From positions 1 through 30,664 of IMG/VR virus record IMGVR_UViG_3300044800_000423: 30,664 bases of DNA; one strand, written 5' to 3'. Positions 1 to 7,884 of this stretch are shown here, in pieces (position 1 is the first letter of the stretch; each line of letters starts with the position of its first letter). This DNA is from a virus. The position numbers and the translations under genes are program-made. The notes beneath the pieces are model-generated. The model ran no database searches, had not been told where the DNA came from, and worked only from the letters and a program-made list of their open reading frames with translations.

Positions 1-132
1 TTAATATCTCTCCATGTCAGAGATCGGTTTACTTTTTGGAGCATTACTTAACGGAAGCGTTACGTCTTCTGTGCACGGACTAAACCCGTAAATTCTGATT
101 CGTTCAAGTTCTACTTGACTTATTCCGTTCAT
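1..132 (-). CDS. 43-residue hypothetical protein
   Basis: A complete short minus-strand frame runs from ATG at 132-130 to TAA at 3-1. A GAGG element lies about ten bases before the ATG, and a TATA-like TTTATAAG lies about 40 bases upstream. The protein begins MNGISQVELERIRIYGF and ends KPISDMERY; it is charged, with one Cys and no recognisable domain. It is divergent from the ribbon-helix-helix gene at 238 and shares its promoter region, so it may belong to the same regulatory switch. I do not recognise the family. It could be the last gene of a module that continues left of the window. Confidence 0.5.
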   Translation of the reverse strand: MNGISQVELERIRIYGFSPCTEDVTLPLSNAPKSKPISDMERY

Positions 133-150
133 TTCGCTTATTCCTCAAAT

Positions 151-237
151 ATACCTAAATACCTTAATTACTTATAAATATTGCGGTATCTCGGTAACTT
201 TAAATAAGTGAACTTATAATAAGGTAACTTGGTAAAT
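151..237. promoter_or_regulatory. Divergent promoter with iterated GGTA/TACC elements
   Basis: This A/T-rich gap separates divergent genes. For the plus strand, TATA-like CTTTAAATAAG (198-208) and CTTATAATAA (213-222) precede the ATG at 238. For the minus strand, CTTATAAATA (171-180) fits the gene ending at 1. Short repeats are superimposed: ATACCT at 151 and 159, GGTAT at 185, GGTAACTT at 193-200 and 223-230 (exactly 30 bases apart), and GGTAAA at 231. The left copies are inverted relative to the right ones. This looks like an operator array, probably for the ribbon-helix-helix protein encoded next to it (inference). Confidence 0.5.
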
Positions 238-396
238 ATGCAAAGTATGACAAAGAAAAAAACAAGCCTAAGCATCGACGATCAACTCTGGAAAGATTGG
301 GTTCTATATGTCGTCAAAAAAACAGGTTCAACTTACAAGGTCTCTGAGGAGACAGAACGATTAATCAGAAAAGAACTAAAAGATAATCCACTTTAA
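238..396 (+). CDS. Ribbon-helix-helix-like small DNA-binding protein (52 aa)
   Basis: The frame runs from ATG at 238 to TAA at 394-396. Residues 8-15 (KTSLSIDD) fit the short N-terminal strand of ribbon-helix-helix proteins. They are followed by two predicted helices, around QLWKDWVLYVVKKTG and SEETERLIRKELKDN. The length is typical of MetJ/Arc/CopG-type repressors, which dimerise and insert the strand in the major groove. The gene probably has a short or absent leader, since a TATA element ends about 16 bases upstream; a second in-frame ATG lies at 250. The downstream gene's GGTGA site starts just after its stop, so the two are likely co-transcribed. The GGTA repeats before it are candidate autoregulatory sites. 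Confidence 0.6.
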   Translation: MQSMTKKKTSLSIDDQLWKDWVLYVVKKTGSTYKVSEETERLIRKELKDNPL

Positions 397-406
397 AGGT
401 GAAAAC

Positions 407-1072
407 ATGTTAACGTTGAATAAAAAAGCTCTTTCAATCATCGCGGTAATCGCGTTAATCACTGCCGGAAGCGGCGCCTACGCCTACTCAAACAGCTTCA
501 CCATAAATGATGCGGACGTGCAAATCGGCGCAAGCAACGTAACCATCGACAACAGCAACGTCACCCTAGGGCAAAACAACACCATAACCTACCCGGACGC
601 AACGCCGACGCCTGAGCCATCAGCAACGCCGAAGCCGACAGCGACACCCACGCCGACGCAAGTGCCCGTGCAACCAACACCAGCGCCAACAGCGACACCG
701 ACGCCCGTACCCGTTTACATTCCGATAAATATTACTTATTGGGAATCGGCAAACCGCACCGTAACGGGGTTAACAACAACAATCACGCTTAAATTATCCG
801 TCAGGAACTACATTAACTCAACAGAGTGCCCAGTCTGCAATTACACCTTCACATACGGCAAATTCTATCTTGAATCGCCAACTGGAAGCCTATTAGCATA
901 TGATACCTATAACCCGCAATCAACGATTTTTAGTTACCCATATTCGTGGGGTACATTTACGTTGAAATTCAACATAATTGGAAGCTTCAGCTCTTACATT
1001 CTACGATACGACGACTCCTACGTAACATTTAATTATACGCAAAGTGTCCCGCCAGTTTATTCTAATCCGTAG
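407..1072 (+). CDS. Secreted or surface protein with Thr/Pro-rich linker
   Basis: The ATG at 407 has AAAGGTGA ideally placed in front of it. Residues 1-27 form a signal peptide or membrane anchor: lysines, then a hydrophobic stretch ending near GAYAYS. Residues 28-62 are Asn/Thr-rich with several N-x-T/S sequons, residues ~63-105 are a PTPTPEPSATPKP-type linker, and the C-terminal ~110 residues look like a beta-sandwich with a CPVC pair. The architecture suggests an exported glycoprotein of the archaeal cell surface. It follows the ribbon-helix-helix gene by ten bases and ends before a T-rich terminator. It could be a virus-encoded surface modifier (such as superinfection exclusion) or a host gene; the sequence does not decide. 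Confidence 0.65.
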   Translation: MLTLNKKALSIIAVIALITAGSGAYAYSNSFTINDADVQIGASNVTIDNSNVTLGQNNTITYPDATPTPEPSATPKPTATPTPTQVPVQPTPAPTATPTPVPVYIPINITYWESANRTVTGLTTTITLKLSVRNYINSTECPVCNYTFTYGKFYLESPTGSLLAYDTYNPQSTIFSYPYSWGTFTLKFNIIGSFSSYILRYDDSYVTFNYTQSVPPVYSNP

Positions 1073-1107
1073 TTTTTTATATTTTATGTTTTTACTTTCT
1101 CTTTTTC
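1073..1107 (+). terminator. T-rich archaeal-type terminator
   Basis: Directly after the TAG at 1072 come six T, then several further T runs (TTTTT twice within 35 bases) without a stable hairpin. Oligo-T stretches are the usual intrinsic terminators of archaeal RNA polymerase. Confidence 0.5.
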
Positions 1108-1114
1108 AAAGTCG

Positions 1115-1167
1115 CCATGTACATGGTAATTACCGAGTACATCTAAGGGCCTATGATGCACGTAGTA
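1115..1167. promoter_or_regulatory. Operator-like palindrome cluster (dispersed motif, site 1)
   Basis: Three nested symmetric elements lie between the convergent ends of the plus-strand surface gene and the virion operon: CCATGTACATGG (1115-1126, perfect), GGTAATTACC (1125-1134, perfect), and an imperfect pair TACCGAGTACAT (1131-1142) / ATGCACGTAGTA (1156-1167) with a 13-base spacer. The last pair matches the dispersed motif seen at 14596, 18333, 18945, 22932, 25797, 25830, 25903, 27908 and 28889. It could bind a viral regulator as DNA or fold in a read-through transcript. Confidence 0.55.
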
Positions 1168-1211
1168 AATGGCTTCTGCTAACCCGAAAATAAAAGATGG
1201 CTAAAAACTCG

Positions 1212-1541
1212 CTAAGGGACTATAGATTTCACATTTGCCGGCAGGACAAGCTTAGGCTGATTATTGCTCAGCAACAACTTTACGATGTCAGTTAGCACTT
1301 GAACTTTCGCGTCAGCAGTCTTCGCCGTACTCATTAAATCGTCAAGTTGCACTATCACCCTGAAATATCCAGCGCCACCCTTTTTGTACTGTTCCATTAT
1401 TTGCAATCCAGCATCCTTTATTGCGCTTTTCAGAGCCGCTTCCTCAGCGCTGGTGGAAAAACATATTTTGATGAGAGCGCCTTTATCCGTTGACTGCATA
1501 GCCTTAGTCAATGCCGCTAAATCTAATGTTTTTGCTGCCAT
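1212..1541 (-). CDS. Conserved-looking 109-residue protein at end of tail operon
   Basis: I place the start at ATG 1541-1539, which overlaps the upstream TAA (TAATG) and has GGAGGT a few bases before it. A longer frame to 1586 would run into the preceding gene. The protein starts MAAKTLDLAALTKAMQS and has a mixed alpha/beta look with no signal peptide. Its central part (SAEEAALKSAIKDAGLQIMEQ) resembles an amphipathic helix, and GYFRVIVQLDDL looks like a strand. As the last gene of the tail module it may be a small virion or tail-tip accessory protein. I do not recognise the family. Confidence 0.6.
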   Translation of the reverse strand: MAAKTLDLAALTKAMQSTDKGALIKICFSTSAEEAALKSAIKDAGLQIMEQYKKGGAGYFRVIVQLDDLMSTAKTADAKVQVLTDIVKLLLSNNQPKLVLPANVKSIVP

Positions 1542-4102
1542 TACATAACCTCCGTGTTGCTTACTGGCACGTTCGGGTCGTAACATAACTTTAAATGAGA
1601 TGCTATCGTTGTTGTTTGTGCTTCTCCTTCGCCTTTTCCCTTAACTTCAATTTCGTCGCCTGCGTTGATGTCTTCTACGTCAGTATAATACTCTGCTGAA
1701 CCTGTTACTTGATCAAACTCTTCTACCGTAACGTCATTTTTGCAGATTCTAAATCCAGATATGATGTCAGTGACGCCGGTGAATTTAATTCTTATTGACC
1801 CAACAACATTTTCGTTTATTACAGTGGCTTTAAGGTCTGTCCAGTCATTATTTGTAGTTGGAACATCATCTGCATTATCGTATCTTTCATTTTCGCTGGC
1901 TGAAAATGTTACTCCAGACTCCGCGACTATTCTAAACGCAGTACTCCAGTCGCCAACTGATCCAATGCGCATGTGAGCATAATAATCGCCCGGCACAAAA
2001 GTTGAATGCCAAGTATCTAAGCCATTAAAGCTATACTCCATCTGCACACTGCTGCCTTCCAATTGTATCGGCGTTCCCCAATATGGATACACAACATCTC
2101 CTGCAAACGTCTTCTCGGAAGTAATCGCCCACAACGGATTTCCGTCTGCTGCTGGCGGCGCGTCATCCCAACCGCTGGGGTCATTCACTTGACCGGGAGT
2201 GCTTGGTTGAGACGCAGCTCGGATAAATCTCCAATCAATATAGTGGCCGTTTGCACCAGCTGATCCCGTAGCGCCCGTTGATCCCGTCGCCCCGGTTGCG
2301 CCCGTTGACCCAGTCGCGCCTGTGGATCCTGTTGAGCCGGTCATGCCAACGATCCTTATCGCAACAGAATAGTTTCCATCCCCGACTTTTTGGCGTATGT
2401 AAAGGTCACCGATCACAAACGGCGGATCATGCCAACCCGTCACGCCGTCAACGCTGTACTGAATATAAACTGAATCTCCCTGCACCGAGCCGGCGCCGCC
2501 CTCCTCCGTCAAGTTAACGTCCCCCTCCATCACGGGAACACCAACCTCAACAGTTGACAAAACAGGCCTTTTAGTGACGCGCTGAATTATGAACGAGCCA
2601 ACAAGCGTCAAATCCGCGCGGCTTACGATTACGTATTGCCCAGGATGCCAATTGTAAGCCGTGTCAGTTAAAAGGCTAAGCGGACTACCCGTCGACGGAT
2701 TATTAAGCGTAAGCAATTTGTAGGCTGCGAGGCTGTTCAAGGTCGCGACGTCAGCAACCGCGTTATCCGTGAAAATTTTAATCGCTCCGCTTGAACCCGC
2801 GGAACCCATAATCGAAGCGCCGTTAACGTCGATTCCGTAAATTTTCACGATTCCATATTGCTTGCTCCGGTCCAAGCCGCTGCTCGTGCTGCTCTCAAAA
2901 AGTATGTTGTTATACAGGCTAAGAATTTCTTCTGCAGTTAAGGCGCGATTGTAAACGCGAACCTCATCAATAACACCTTGAAAATACTTTGCCCAAGCAG
3001 TATCAAATATCCCAACATACACATTAGAACCAGTTACATCACGTGGTGGCGTAGCACTTAAATCTATACTTGTACTTTTTAAAACACCATTAACATATAT
3101 TCGAAGATATGTTCCATCCCAAGTACCAACCATAAAATAAAAATTGTTGGGGGAAACTGCATCTGGAGATAGAAGTATATGAAAGTTTGCGCCATCATAA
3201 TATTCAACTCTTGGATAATTGTCACCACCTAATGAAATTGCGTAATCAGTTTCTTCACCAGCACGTGATTTGGCACATATCACTTGTTGTGCAGTTTCAG
3301 TGGTATTAAACCAAGCCATAATACTCCAAGAATTTTTAATTCGTAAAGACGCTGAATCAGCCACAGTTACATAGTTGCTTATTCCATTGAAACTAAGAGC
3401 TTGTCCATATTTCCCAGCAACCCAACTTGGCAAAGGCGAACCTTCAAGAGTGCCGTTGTTTCCGTTTCCGCTAATATCATACACCGTTGTCCCTGAACCT
3501 TCATCCATAGGCAAATACAAAACTAAACCCTCAGGGTAAGCAGTCGCGTCTCTGGTGCCAATGTTTATTGTGCCGCCCATGGAGCCGCCGCCAGCGCTGA
3601 CTCCCCAATAATAAAGCCCAAGAGCCTTCGCCAACGCAACCACAGCGTCAAAAGCGTTAGAATTAGCAAAGTTGATGCTAACCTGCGTCGTCGGACAGGA
3701 GCCAACGGACACGCCTGACGTTAAAGCTACTATGGCAGCAAGAATGGTGTTCGCTGCAGTTTCCACATAATTATCCGTTAACGTTGCAGCAGCCTGCTTT
3801 AACGCGACAAAAACGGGATTGTAAACGTAGCATTGCAGGTTGGAAGACGTGAACTTTGCGCCTGTGAGGACTCCGGAGAAAATGGTTGTGCCATCATAGG
3901 TCACATTCACCAAAACATTCGTTGCGCTCACCGTATCAAGGTGCAACGCCGTTCTAATTGCGCTCGTGTTAGGAATATTAAATACGGCTTCTTCCGTGCC
4001 GTTAAGCTCCTCAAGCACGTGGCTAAGCTCTGCATTCGCTAAAGTTACCCACGCTGAGCCATTCCAATATTGAATTAGCCATTTCGCCGTCATAAGTCGC
4101 AC
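1541..4102 (-). CDS. Large tail protein with LamG-like lectin and collagen-like domains
   Basis: This 853-residue protein is encoded after the tape measure, where tail-tip, baseplate and receptor-binding proteins sit in siphoviruses. Residues ~1-190 look like a tail-hub or tail-tip beta domain. Residues ~194-400 are a LamG/concanavalin-like module (LYLPMDEGSGTTVYDISGNG at the start, GVIDEVRVYNRALTAEEI at the end). Residues ~585-620 are a collagen-like G-x-x run. The remainder contains two similar segments with PxWG/GDYY-type strands. The start may be GTG 4102 or ATG 4093; AGGT precedes the former. The product is probably a virion component that contacts the cell surface through the lectin domain. 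The lectin segment is visibly more A/T-rich than its flanks. Confidence 0.75.
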   Translation of the reverse strand: MRLMTAKWLIQYWNGSAWVTLANAELSHVLEELNGTEEAVFNIPNTSAIRTALHLDTVSATNVLVNVTYDGTTIFSGVLTGAKFTSSNLQCYVYNPVFVALKQAAATLTDNYVETAANTILAAIVALTSGVSVGSCPTTQVSINFANSNAFDAVVALAKALGLYYWGVSAGGGSMGGTINIGTRDATAYPEGLVLYLPMDEGSGTTVYDISGNGNNGTLEGSPLPSWVAGKYGQALSFNGISNYVTVADSASLRIKNSWSIMAWFNTTETAQQVICAKSRAGEETDYAISLGGDNYPRVEYYDGANFHILLSPDAVSPNNFYFMVGTWDGTYLRIYVNGVLKSTSIDLSATPPRDVTGSNVYVGIFDTAWAKYFQGVIDEVRVYNRALTAEEILSLYNNILFESSTSSGLDRSKQYGIVKIYGIDVNGASIMGSAGSSGAIKIFTDNAVADVATLNSLAAYKLLTLNNPSTGSPLSLLTDTAYNWHPGQYVIVSRADLTLVGSFIIQRVTKRPVLSTVEVGVPVMEGDVNLTEEGGAGSVQGDSVYIQYSVDGVTGWHDPPFVIGDLYIRQKVGDGNYSVAIRIVGMTGSTGSTGATGSTGATGATGSTGATGSAGANGHYIDWRFIRAASQPSTPGQVNDPSGWDDAPPAADGNPLWAITSEKTFAGDVVYPYWGTPIQLEGSSVQMEYSFNGLDTWHSTFVPGDYYAHMRIGSVGDWSTAFRIVAESGVTFSASENERYDNADDVPTTNNDWTDLKATVINENVVGSIRIKFTGVTDIISGFRICKNDVTVEEFDQVTGSAEYYTDVEDINAGDEIEVKGKGEGEAQTTTIASHLKLCYDPNVPVSNTEVM
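2244..2347 (-). repeat. Collagen-like (G-x-x)n coding repeat
   Basis: The minus strand encodes about eleven consecutive G-x-x triplets, mostly GST and GAT, starting at GMTGSTGSTG. Such runs trimerise tail fibres in many phages. The DNA is correspondingly repetitive (GATCCCGT/GCGCCCGTTG units), so copy number may vary. Confidence 0.8.
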
Positions 4103-4106
4103 AAAC

Positions 4107-4496
4107 CTACAAGATAATGTTGCCGCTGCCCTGCATGAACTCCATCGTGAAAGTGTATCGCGCCTCTGTGCCTTCTGCTACGCGGTGAAAGTCCACACTG
4201 GACAGTATCCAGTTGCCAGAAAATTGGCTGTCGGGATCAGTAATCGTGACTTGCGTTCGTTTCATGGCGCGTAACGGAGCCAAGTAAGTGGACTCGATGG
4301 TAGAGTTTGTGGCACTCTTCACCCAAATGCTACCTCGCAAAGTAAGCTTCCGCGCATTCGTAAACCTGCTGACCAAAGTAGATCCGCCGCCGTCAATCCC
4401 TACCTCATCAACCGTGACAGGGTTCGCATCGACGATGTCACTTGGCGCCAACGGCAAAGTAACAGTCGTGCCCCCGACAATAGCCCAATTCGTCAT
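4107..4496 (-). CDS. Small tail protein between tape measure and tail tip
   Basis: The ATG at 4496-4494 overlaps the tape-measure stop (TAATG), and the gene ends five bases before the start of the next one. The 129-residue product starts MTNWAIVGGTTVTLPLAPSD. It is rich in beta-strand-forming residues, with the central segment RKLTLRGSIWVKSAT and a C-terminal RYTFTMEFMQGSG that looks like an edge strand. Position and size suit a distal-tail or tail-tube-like domain that joins the tube to the tip. This is inference from gene order; I see no diagnostic motif. Confidence 0.65.
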   Translation of the reverse strand: MTNWAIVGGTTVTLPLAPSDIVDANPVTVDEVGIDGGGSTLVSRFTNARKLTLRGSIWVKSATNSTIESTYLAPLRAMKRTQVTITDPDSQFSGNWILSSVDFHRVAEGTEARYTFTMEFMQGSGNIIL

Positions 4497-6835
4497 TAAC
4501 CGCTCCTCCGCGTCTTCTCCGCAAACGCCTGATTAAACGCCGTGACCAGCGGCTCCGCCATTCCGTTTTTAACCGCGAGCGTTATCGCGGTGACAAGCTC
4601 TTCCAAACTTGCGTTGCTGCGGATGCTTCCAACGCTTATGTGCGGACTCATAGTTACATAAATAGTCGTCGGCGTCGATTGCAACCTATTAAGTGGAATG
4701 ACAGCTTCAGGACCTGCTTCGCCGATAAGCGCATACGTCGGCTCAGTAACGATTCCGCCGTGCTGCATGATTCTTGCTGTTCCGCCTGGACCTGTCGTGG
4801 TACCTATCGTCTGATACTCTTCTGGAAAATTAGTGACAAGCGCACCTGTATAACTCATGAAGTTTTTTAAAGAAGTGTCGTACCCGCTTGACAGAACCTT
4901 TATGCTCGTGTTTACGCCTGCCTGATTTATCGAAGCGAGAATATCTTGATGCGTCTGCGCAGCCGCTTCCTCCTGAGCGTATGCTGTTTGCAAGTCAGCG
5001 TTCTTCTGGTTCTCAATACCTAAAATAATCGTTGCCAACGACGCTGCCAACTGCGCCAACGTGTTATTTAACGTTTGAAGCCCAGTCGTCGTTATCGTCG
5101 CGTACTGCTGTGCAGCAGCCAGCAAATCAGCGTTTTTCCGAGTTTCAATCGCCGCCAAGTCAGTTGCTTCTGCCCCAGCTATCGTAGTCAAATCAGCCGT
5201 CCTGCCTGCCTCAATAGTGACAGCTTCGTCAGCCTGCGTCTGCTCCGCCTCCAACTCTACCAGGCGATAATGGTCAGAAGTGTCGCTGCGTTGAGCGCTG
5301 TACGTTTGATTTAACTTCGCTACTTCCGCCTGATACTTCTTGTCACTTATGAGCCCAGCGGTATGAGCGTCTTCCAAAGCCACCCTTTGCGCCAACATGT
5401 TCATTTCAAGAGTGTCTAATTCGCCTTGACGCGCAGCGCGAATACTGTTCAGCCCCGTCATTGATGCCGCAATAAGGTCATCATAGTAACTGTTGGTATC
5501 GCTGATTTGCTGGTCATATGTTGTTTGCAAGTCACTAGTCTGCTGCGCATAAAACCGTTCAATTTCACTATCCACTGTCGTTAACTCGGTAGTTTGGAAC
5601 CCCAGTTTCAGACTCCAAAAACTTTTAAAATCAGTCAGCTGCTGGTCGTAAGCCGCGTTGGCAACGTCAACCTCGGCCTGGCTCGCTGTTTGAGCGGCTG
5701 TTTCTTCCGCAGTGTAGAAAGTGATGATTTCCGCGTCAATCGTTTCCAGAAATGTTTTTGTCAAACCAAGCCGTACATTCCAATACGCCGTAATAATCGC
5801 AAGGTCAGCTTGGTAACGAGCGTTTTCCGCAGTTACAAACTCGTTTATTGCGGCTGTAACCGCGGCGAGACCAGTAAGCGCCGTGCCAGTGATGCCTGTG
5901 ATGCTGGCTCCGTACGTGGTCGCCGCTGAACTTGCACCCTGAAGAGCAACAGTGACGCCTGCAACTGCGGCAGCAACACTTCCTAAAACGACTGGTAGAG
6001 CAGTACCCCAACTAAGCGCACCGTAGAAAGCTGCAACCGCAACAGTCGCCGCTATCAATACGCCTATGAGAATTGCGATAACAGCAGCTGTTTGCCGCAT
6101 CGGCTCAGGCACGCTTTCAAGAATAATGTAGGTAGCGGCGAAAGCGCCTACGGCAGCCGCCGTGCTTATAGCCAACGTTTTCATGCTGATATCGAGGCTG
6201 GCAAGTTTACTAGCCACATTAGCCATAGTTTCAGGAAGCTTGTGATATGCAGTGTAAAGACCGCCAATGACCGCGATGGCTGAAGGCACAACAGCTAACG
6301 CCGCGTAAATCATGCTATTATTAAGATTGTTCTGTGCGACACCGACGCGTTCCTGAGCCACAGTCAAAGAGTCCTGCGCAGTCGCAAGCCTAGCCGCCGC
6401 ATCCGTCGCCTGCTGACTATCAACCCCATATTGCACAACAGCCTTATTGTACGCTACCTGCGAGGCTTGAAGAGCATTCGTGCTTTTCTGAACGTTCAAG
6501 TTAGCACGGTCCAGATAAACCTCGCTGTTTGAGACACGTTCAAAACTCATAAACAACGTTGCGCCAGCCAACGCCAGACTATTCACCATAAGAACCTGGC
6601 TGCTGAAGCTTTGCGTCGTGGCATCAGCGGACTTAGTCACGTAGCCGTACTGCGCATTAATCTCGTTAACCTGACTGCTCGCACTCTTGTATGCGTTGCC
6701 CATGTTGCTTGTCGAGGTAGTAGCTTGCTGAGTGGCCGTGTCAATTTCGCTCAAATTAGAGAGTAAACTCTGAATAACGCTGCTCGATTCGTCGTAAGCC
6801 TGTATATAAATTCCTAATTCTGTTTCATAACTCAT
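4496..6835 (-). CDS. Tape measure protein
   Basis: The 779-residue product sets tail length and occupies the tube lumen in long-tailed viruses. The N-terminal ~170 residues are helical and Gln/Ser/Thr-rich; ~175-300 holds several hydrophobic segments (such as ALAVVPSAIAVIGGLYTAY); ~330-620 is a long coiled-coil region rich in Ala, Gln and Asp. The C-terminal part has the tape-measure signature GEAGPEAVIPL (residues ~705-715). The start at ATG 6835 lies three bases after the stop of the frameshifted chaperone, a coupling typical of this gene pair. By the rule of about 1.5 angstrom per residue the tail would be roughly 115 nm (inference). Confidence 0.92.
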   Translation of the reverse strand: MSYETELGIYIQAYDESSSVIQSLLSNLSEIDTATQQATTSTSNMGNAYKSASSQVNEINAQYGYVTKSADATTQSFSSQVLMVNSLALAGATLFMSFERVSNSEVYLDRANLNVQKSTNALQASQVAYNKAVVQYGVDSQQATDAAARLATAQDSLTVAQERVGVAQNNLNNSMIYAALAVVPSAIAVIGGLYTAYHKLPETMANVASKLASLDISMKTLAISTAAAVGAFAATYIILESVPEPMRQTAAVIAILIGVLIAATVAVAAFYGALSWGTALPVVLGSVAAAVAGVTVALQGASSAATTYGASITGITGTALTGLAAVTAAINEFVTAENARYQADLAIITAYWNVRLGLTKTFLETIDAEIITFYTAEETAAQTASQAEVDVANAAYDQQLTDFKSFWSLKLGFQTTELTTVDSEIERFYAQQTSDLQTTYDQQISDTNSYYDDLIAASMTGLNSIRAARQGELDTLEMNMLAQRVALEDAHTAGLISDKKYQAEVAKLNQTYSAQRSDTSDHYRLVELEAEQTQADEAVTIEAGRTADLTTIAGAEATDLAAIETRKNADLLAAAQQYATITTTGLQTLNNTLAQLAASLATIILGIENQKNADLQTAYAQEEAAAQTHQDILASINQAGVNTSIKVLSSGYDTSLKNFMSYTGALVTNFPEEYQTIGTTTGPGGTARIMQHGGIVTEPTYALIGEAGPEAVIPLNRLQSTPTTIYVTMSPHISVGSIRSNASLEELVTAITLAVKNGMAEPLVTAFNQAFAEKTRRSG

Positions 6836-6838
6836 TTT

Positions 6839-7401
6839 TTAGCCTCTTCGCTGCTGCTTCCAGAACCAACTCAACCACGCCTCTAAGAAAACGATTTGAA
6901 AAGGAGTCAACCCGCCGATGCGCTCGAGCGAGTAACCGAATTCATGCGCGATCAAACCGAAGTTTTGGGCTTCAACGTTGACGCTGATCCATTCTTCAAC
7001 GTCCCCGGCGTTGACGCCTGTTTGCGCGAAAAAAAACTTCCTTCTCCCTGCAACCGCGTCAAAAGCCTCACGACAACCTCATAGGGCATTGCTCGGACAT
7101 CCTGGTCAGTTAAGCCCGGGTTAGCAGGCGCCAACTGCTTAACGAGAAATTGAAGGCTGCGATCACGGTTATCCGGGTACTTCTCAATAATCTCGGTTAA
7201 GTCAGCGTAATTCAACAGTACATAGCGGATAGTGCCTAAGTCTTCGTCGAAGATTTCGCGGATCTGCTTGGCCTTGCGCACGATGTCTTTAGGGTCAAAA
7301 ACCAATACTCGCTTAAGCTTCTCTTCCGCGTACTCCTCAAGCGCCTCCTGCATCTGGGTTACCTTAGCCCAATCAATCTTTTCTGTTTCTACTTCACTCA
7401 T
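6839..7401 (-). CDS. Tail-assembly chaperone, -1 frameshift fusion (GT-like, ~187 aa)
   Basis: A second frame overlaps the end of the chaperone gene and continues it to TAA at 6841-6839. If ribosomes slip back one base on the T run at 7036-7029, residues up to ...GEGSFF are followed by FAQTGVNAGDVEEWISVN, then by a segment containing GLTPFQIVFLEAWLSWFW and ending KQQRRG. That tail reads as real protein, whereas the unshifted end is a Ser/Thr/Lys-rich low-complexity tail. This matches lambda G/GT logic, in which the fusion carries a tape-measure-binding T domain. The frame has no good start of its own and abuts the tape measure. A homopolymer sequencing error would give the same picture but would not explain the in-frame slippery heptamer. 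Confidence 0.75.
6952..7401 (-). CDS. Tail-assembly chaperone, zero-frame product (G-like, 149 aa)
   Basis: The start is taken as ATG 7401, with GAGGTGA a few bases upstream; GTG 7410 is the alternative. The acidic, helical protein begins MSEVETEKIDWAKVTQMQ. It includes RKAKQIREIFDEDLGTIRYVL and a central NYADLTEIIEKYPDNRDRSL, as expected of small cytosolic chaperones that coat the tape measure before tube assembly and are absent from the virion. The gene lies between the tail tube and tape-measure genes. After the slippery run the zero frame continues about 25 residues to a stop at 6952. Confidence 0.8.
   Translation of the reverse strand: MSEVETEKIDWAKVTQMQEALEEYAEEKLKRVLVFDPKDIVRKAKQIREIFDEDLGTIRYVLLNYADLTEIIEKYPDNRDRSLQFLVKQLAPANPGLTDQDVRAMPYEVVVRLLTRLQGEGSFFSRKQASTPGTLKNGSASTLKPKTSV
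7029..7036 (-). other. Slippery sequence for -1 ribosomal frameshifting
   Basis: On the minus strand the codons read AGT TTT TTT TCG, so a T TTT TTT heptamer (7036-7030) sits exactly in the X XXY YYZ register of the upstream frame. It falls in the last part of the chaperone gene. Downstream GC-rich bases (CGCGCAAACAGGCG) could give some structure, but I have not folded them. Confidence 0.75.
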
Positions 7402-7461
7402 TTCTGTCACCTCTGTTACCGTTAAAAACTGGAAAAAAAGAAACTGAGAAACTTAGTCCGT

Positions 7462-7860
7462 TTAGACTGTTCCAACCGTGAATGTTGCTGCTTCACCGCT
7501 TACGTCTTCGCCTACAATGCCTTTCTGGTCCGCCTTCAAACTCCACTTGTCAAACACTGCGCCGCCAAGCGTGAATTTCGGATTACCCGTCGATGTTGTC
7601 CCAGCAGGATACACAATTATGGTTACTGCTGTGCCAGCTAAAACCGCGGTAGCGTACGTGCTGTCAATGAACAGTTTGCCGCAGGTGAACTTGAAAGTTT
7701 GGTTGCCCGGCGCCACAACCGCCGGTAACTGACTGCCCATCTGATACTCCTTTAGTATGTCTGAGGATATGTCGCAGGTTATGTTTTGTGCGTAGCCGAT
7801 TGCCGTGCCCCCCATCGTTATTACTGCGAGACGCCCAATTATTGGTAAAGAATTCGTCAT
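7462..7860 (-). CDS. Major tail tube protein
   Basis: The ATG at 7860 follows AGAGGTGA. The 132-residue product begins MTNSLPIIGRLAVITMGG and reads as a compact beta protein with an internal helix (SSDILKEYQMG), the usual outline of tail-tube subunits. The end KGIVGEDVSGEAATFTVGTV resembles the C-terminal strands of such proteins. It lies immediately before the chaperone pair and tape measure, the standard place for the tube gene, and no sheath gene is nearby. This supports a non-contractile tail. The assignment rests on gene order and fold pattern, not on a signature motif. Confidence 0.75.
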   Translation of the reverse strand: MTNSLPIIGRLAVITMGGTAIGYAQNITCDISSDILKEYQMGSQLPAVVAPGNQTFKFTCGKLFIDSTYATAVLAGTAVTIIVYPAGTTSTGNPKFTLGGAVFDKWSLKADQKGIVGEDVSGEAATFTVGTV

Positions 7861-7884
7861 TGATTTTTTTCACCTCTGTTCAAG

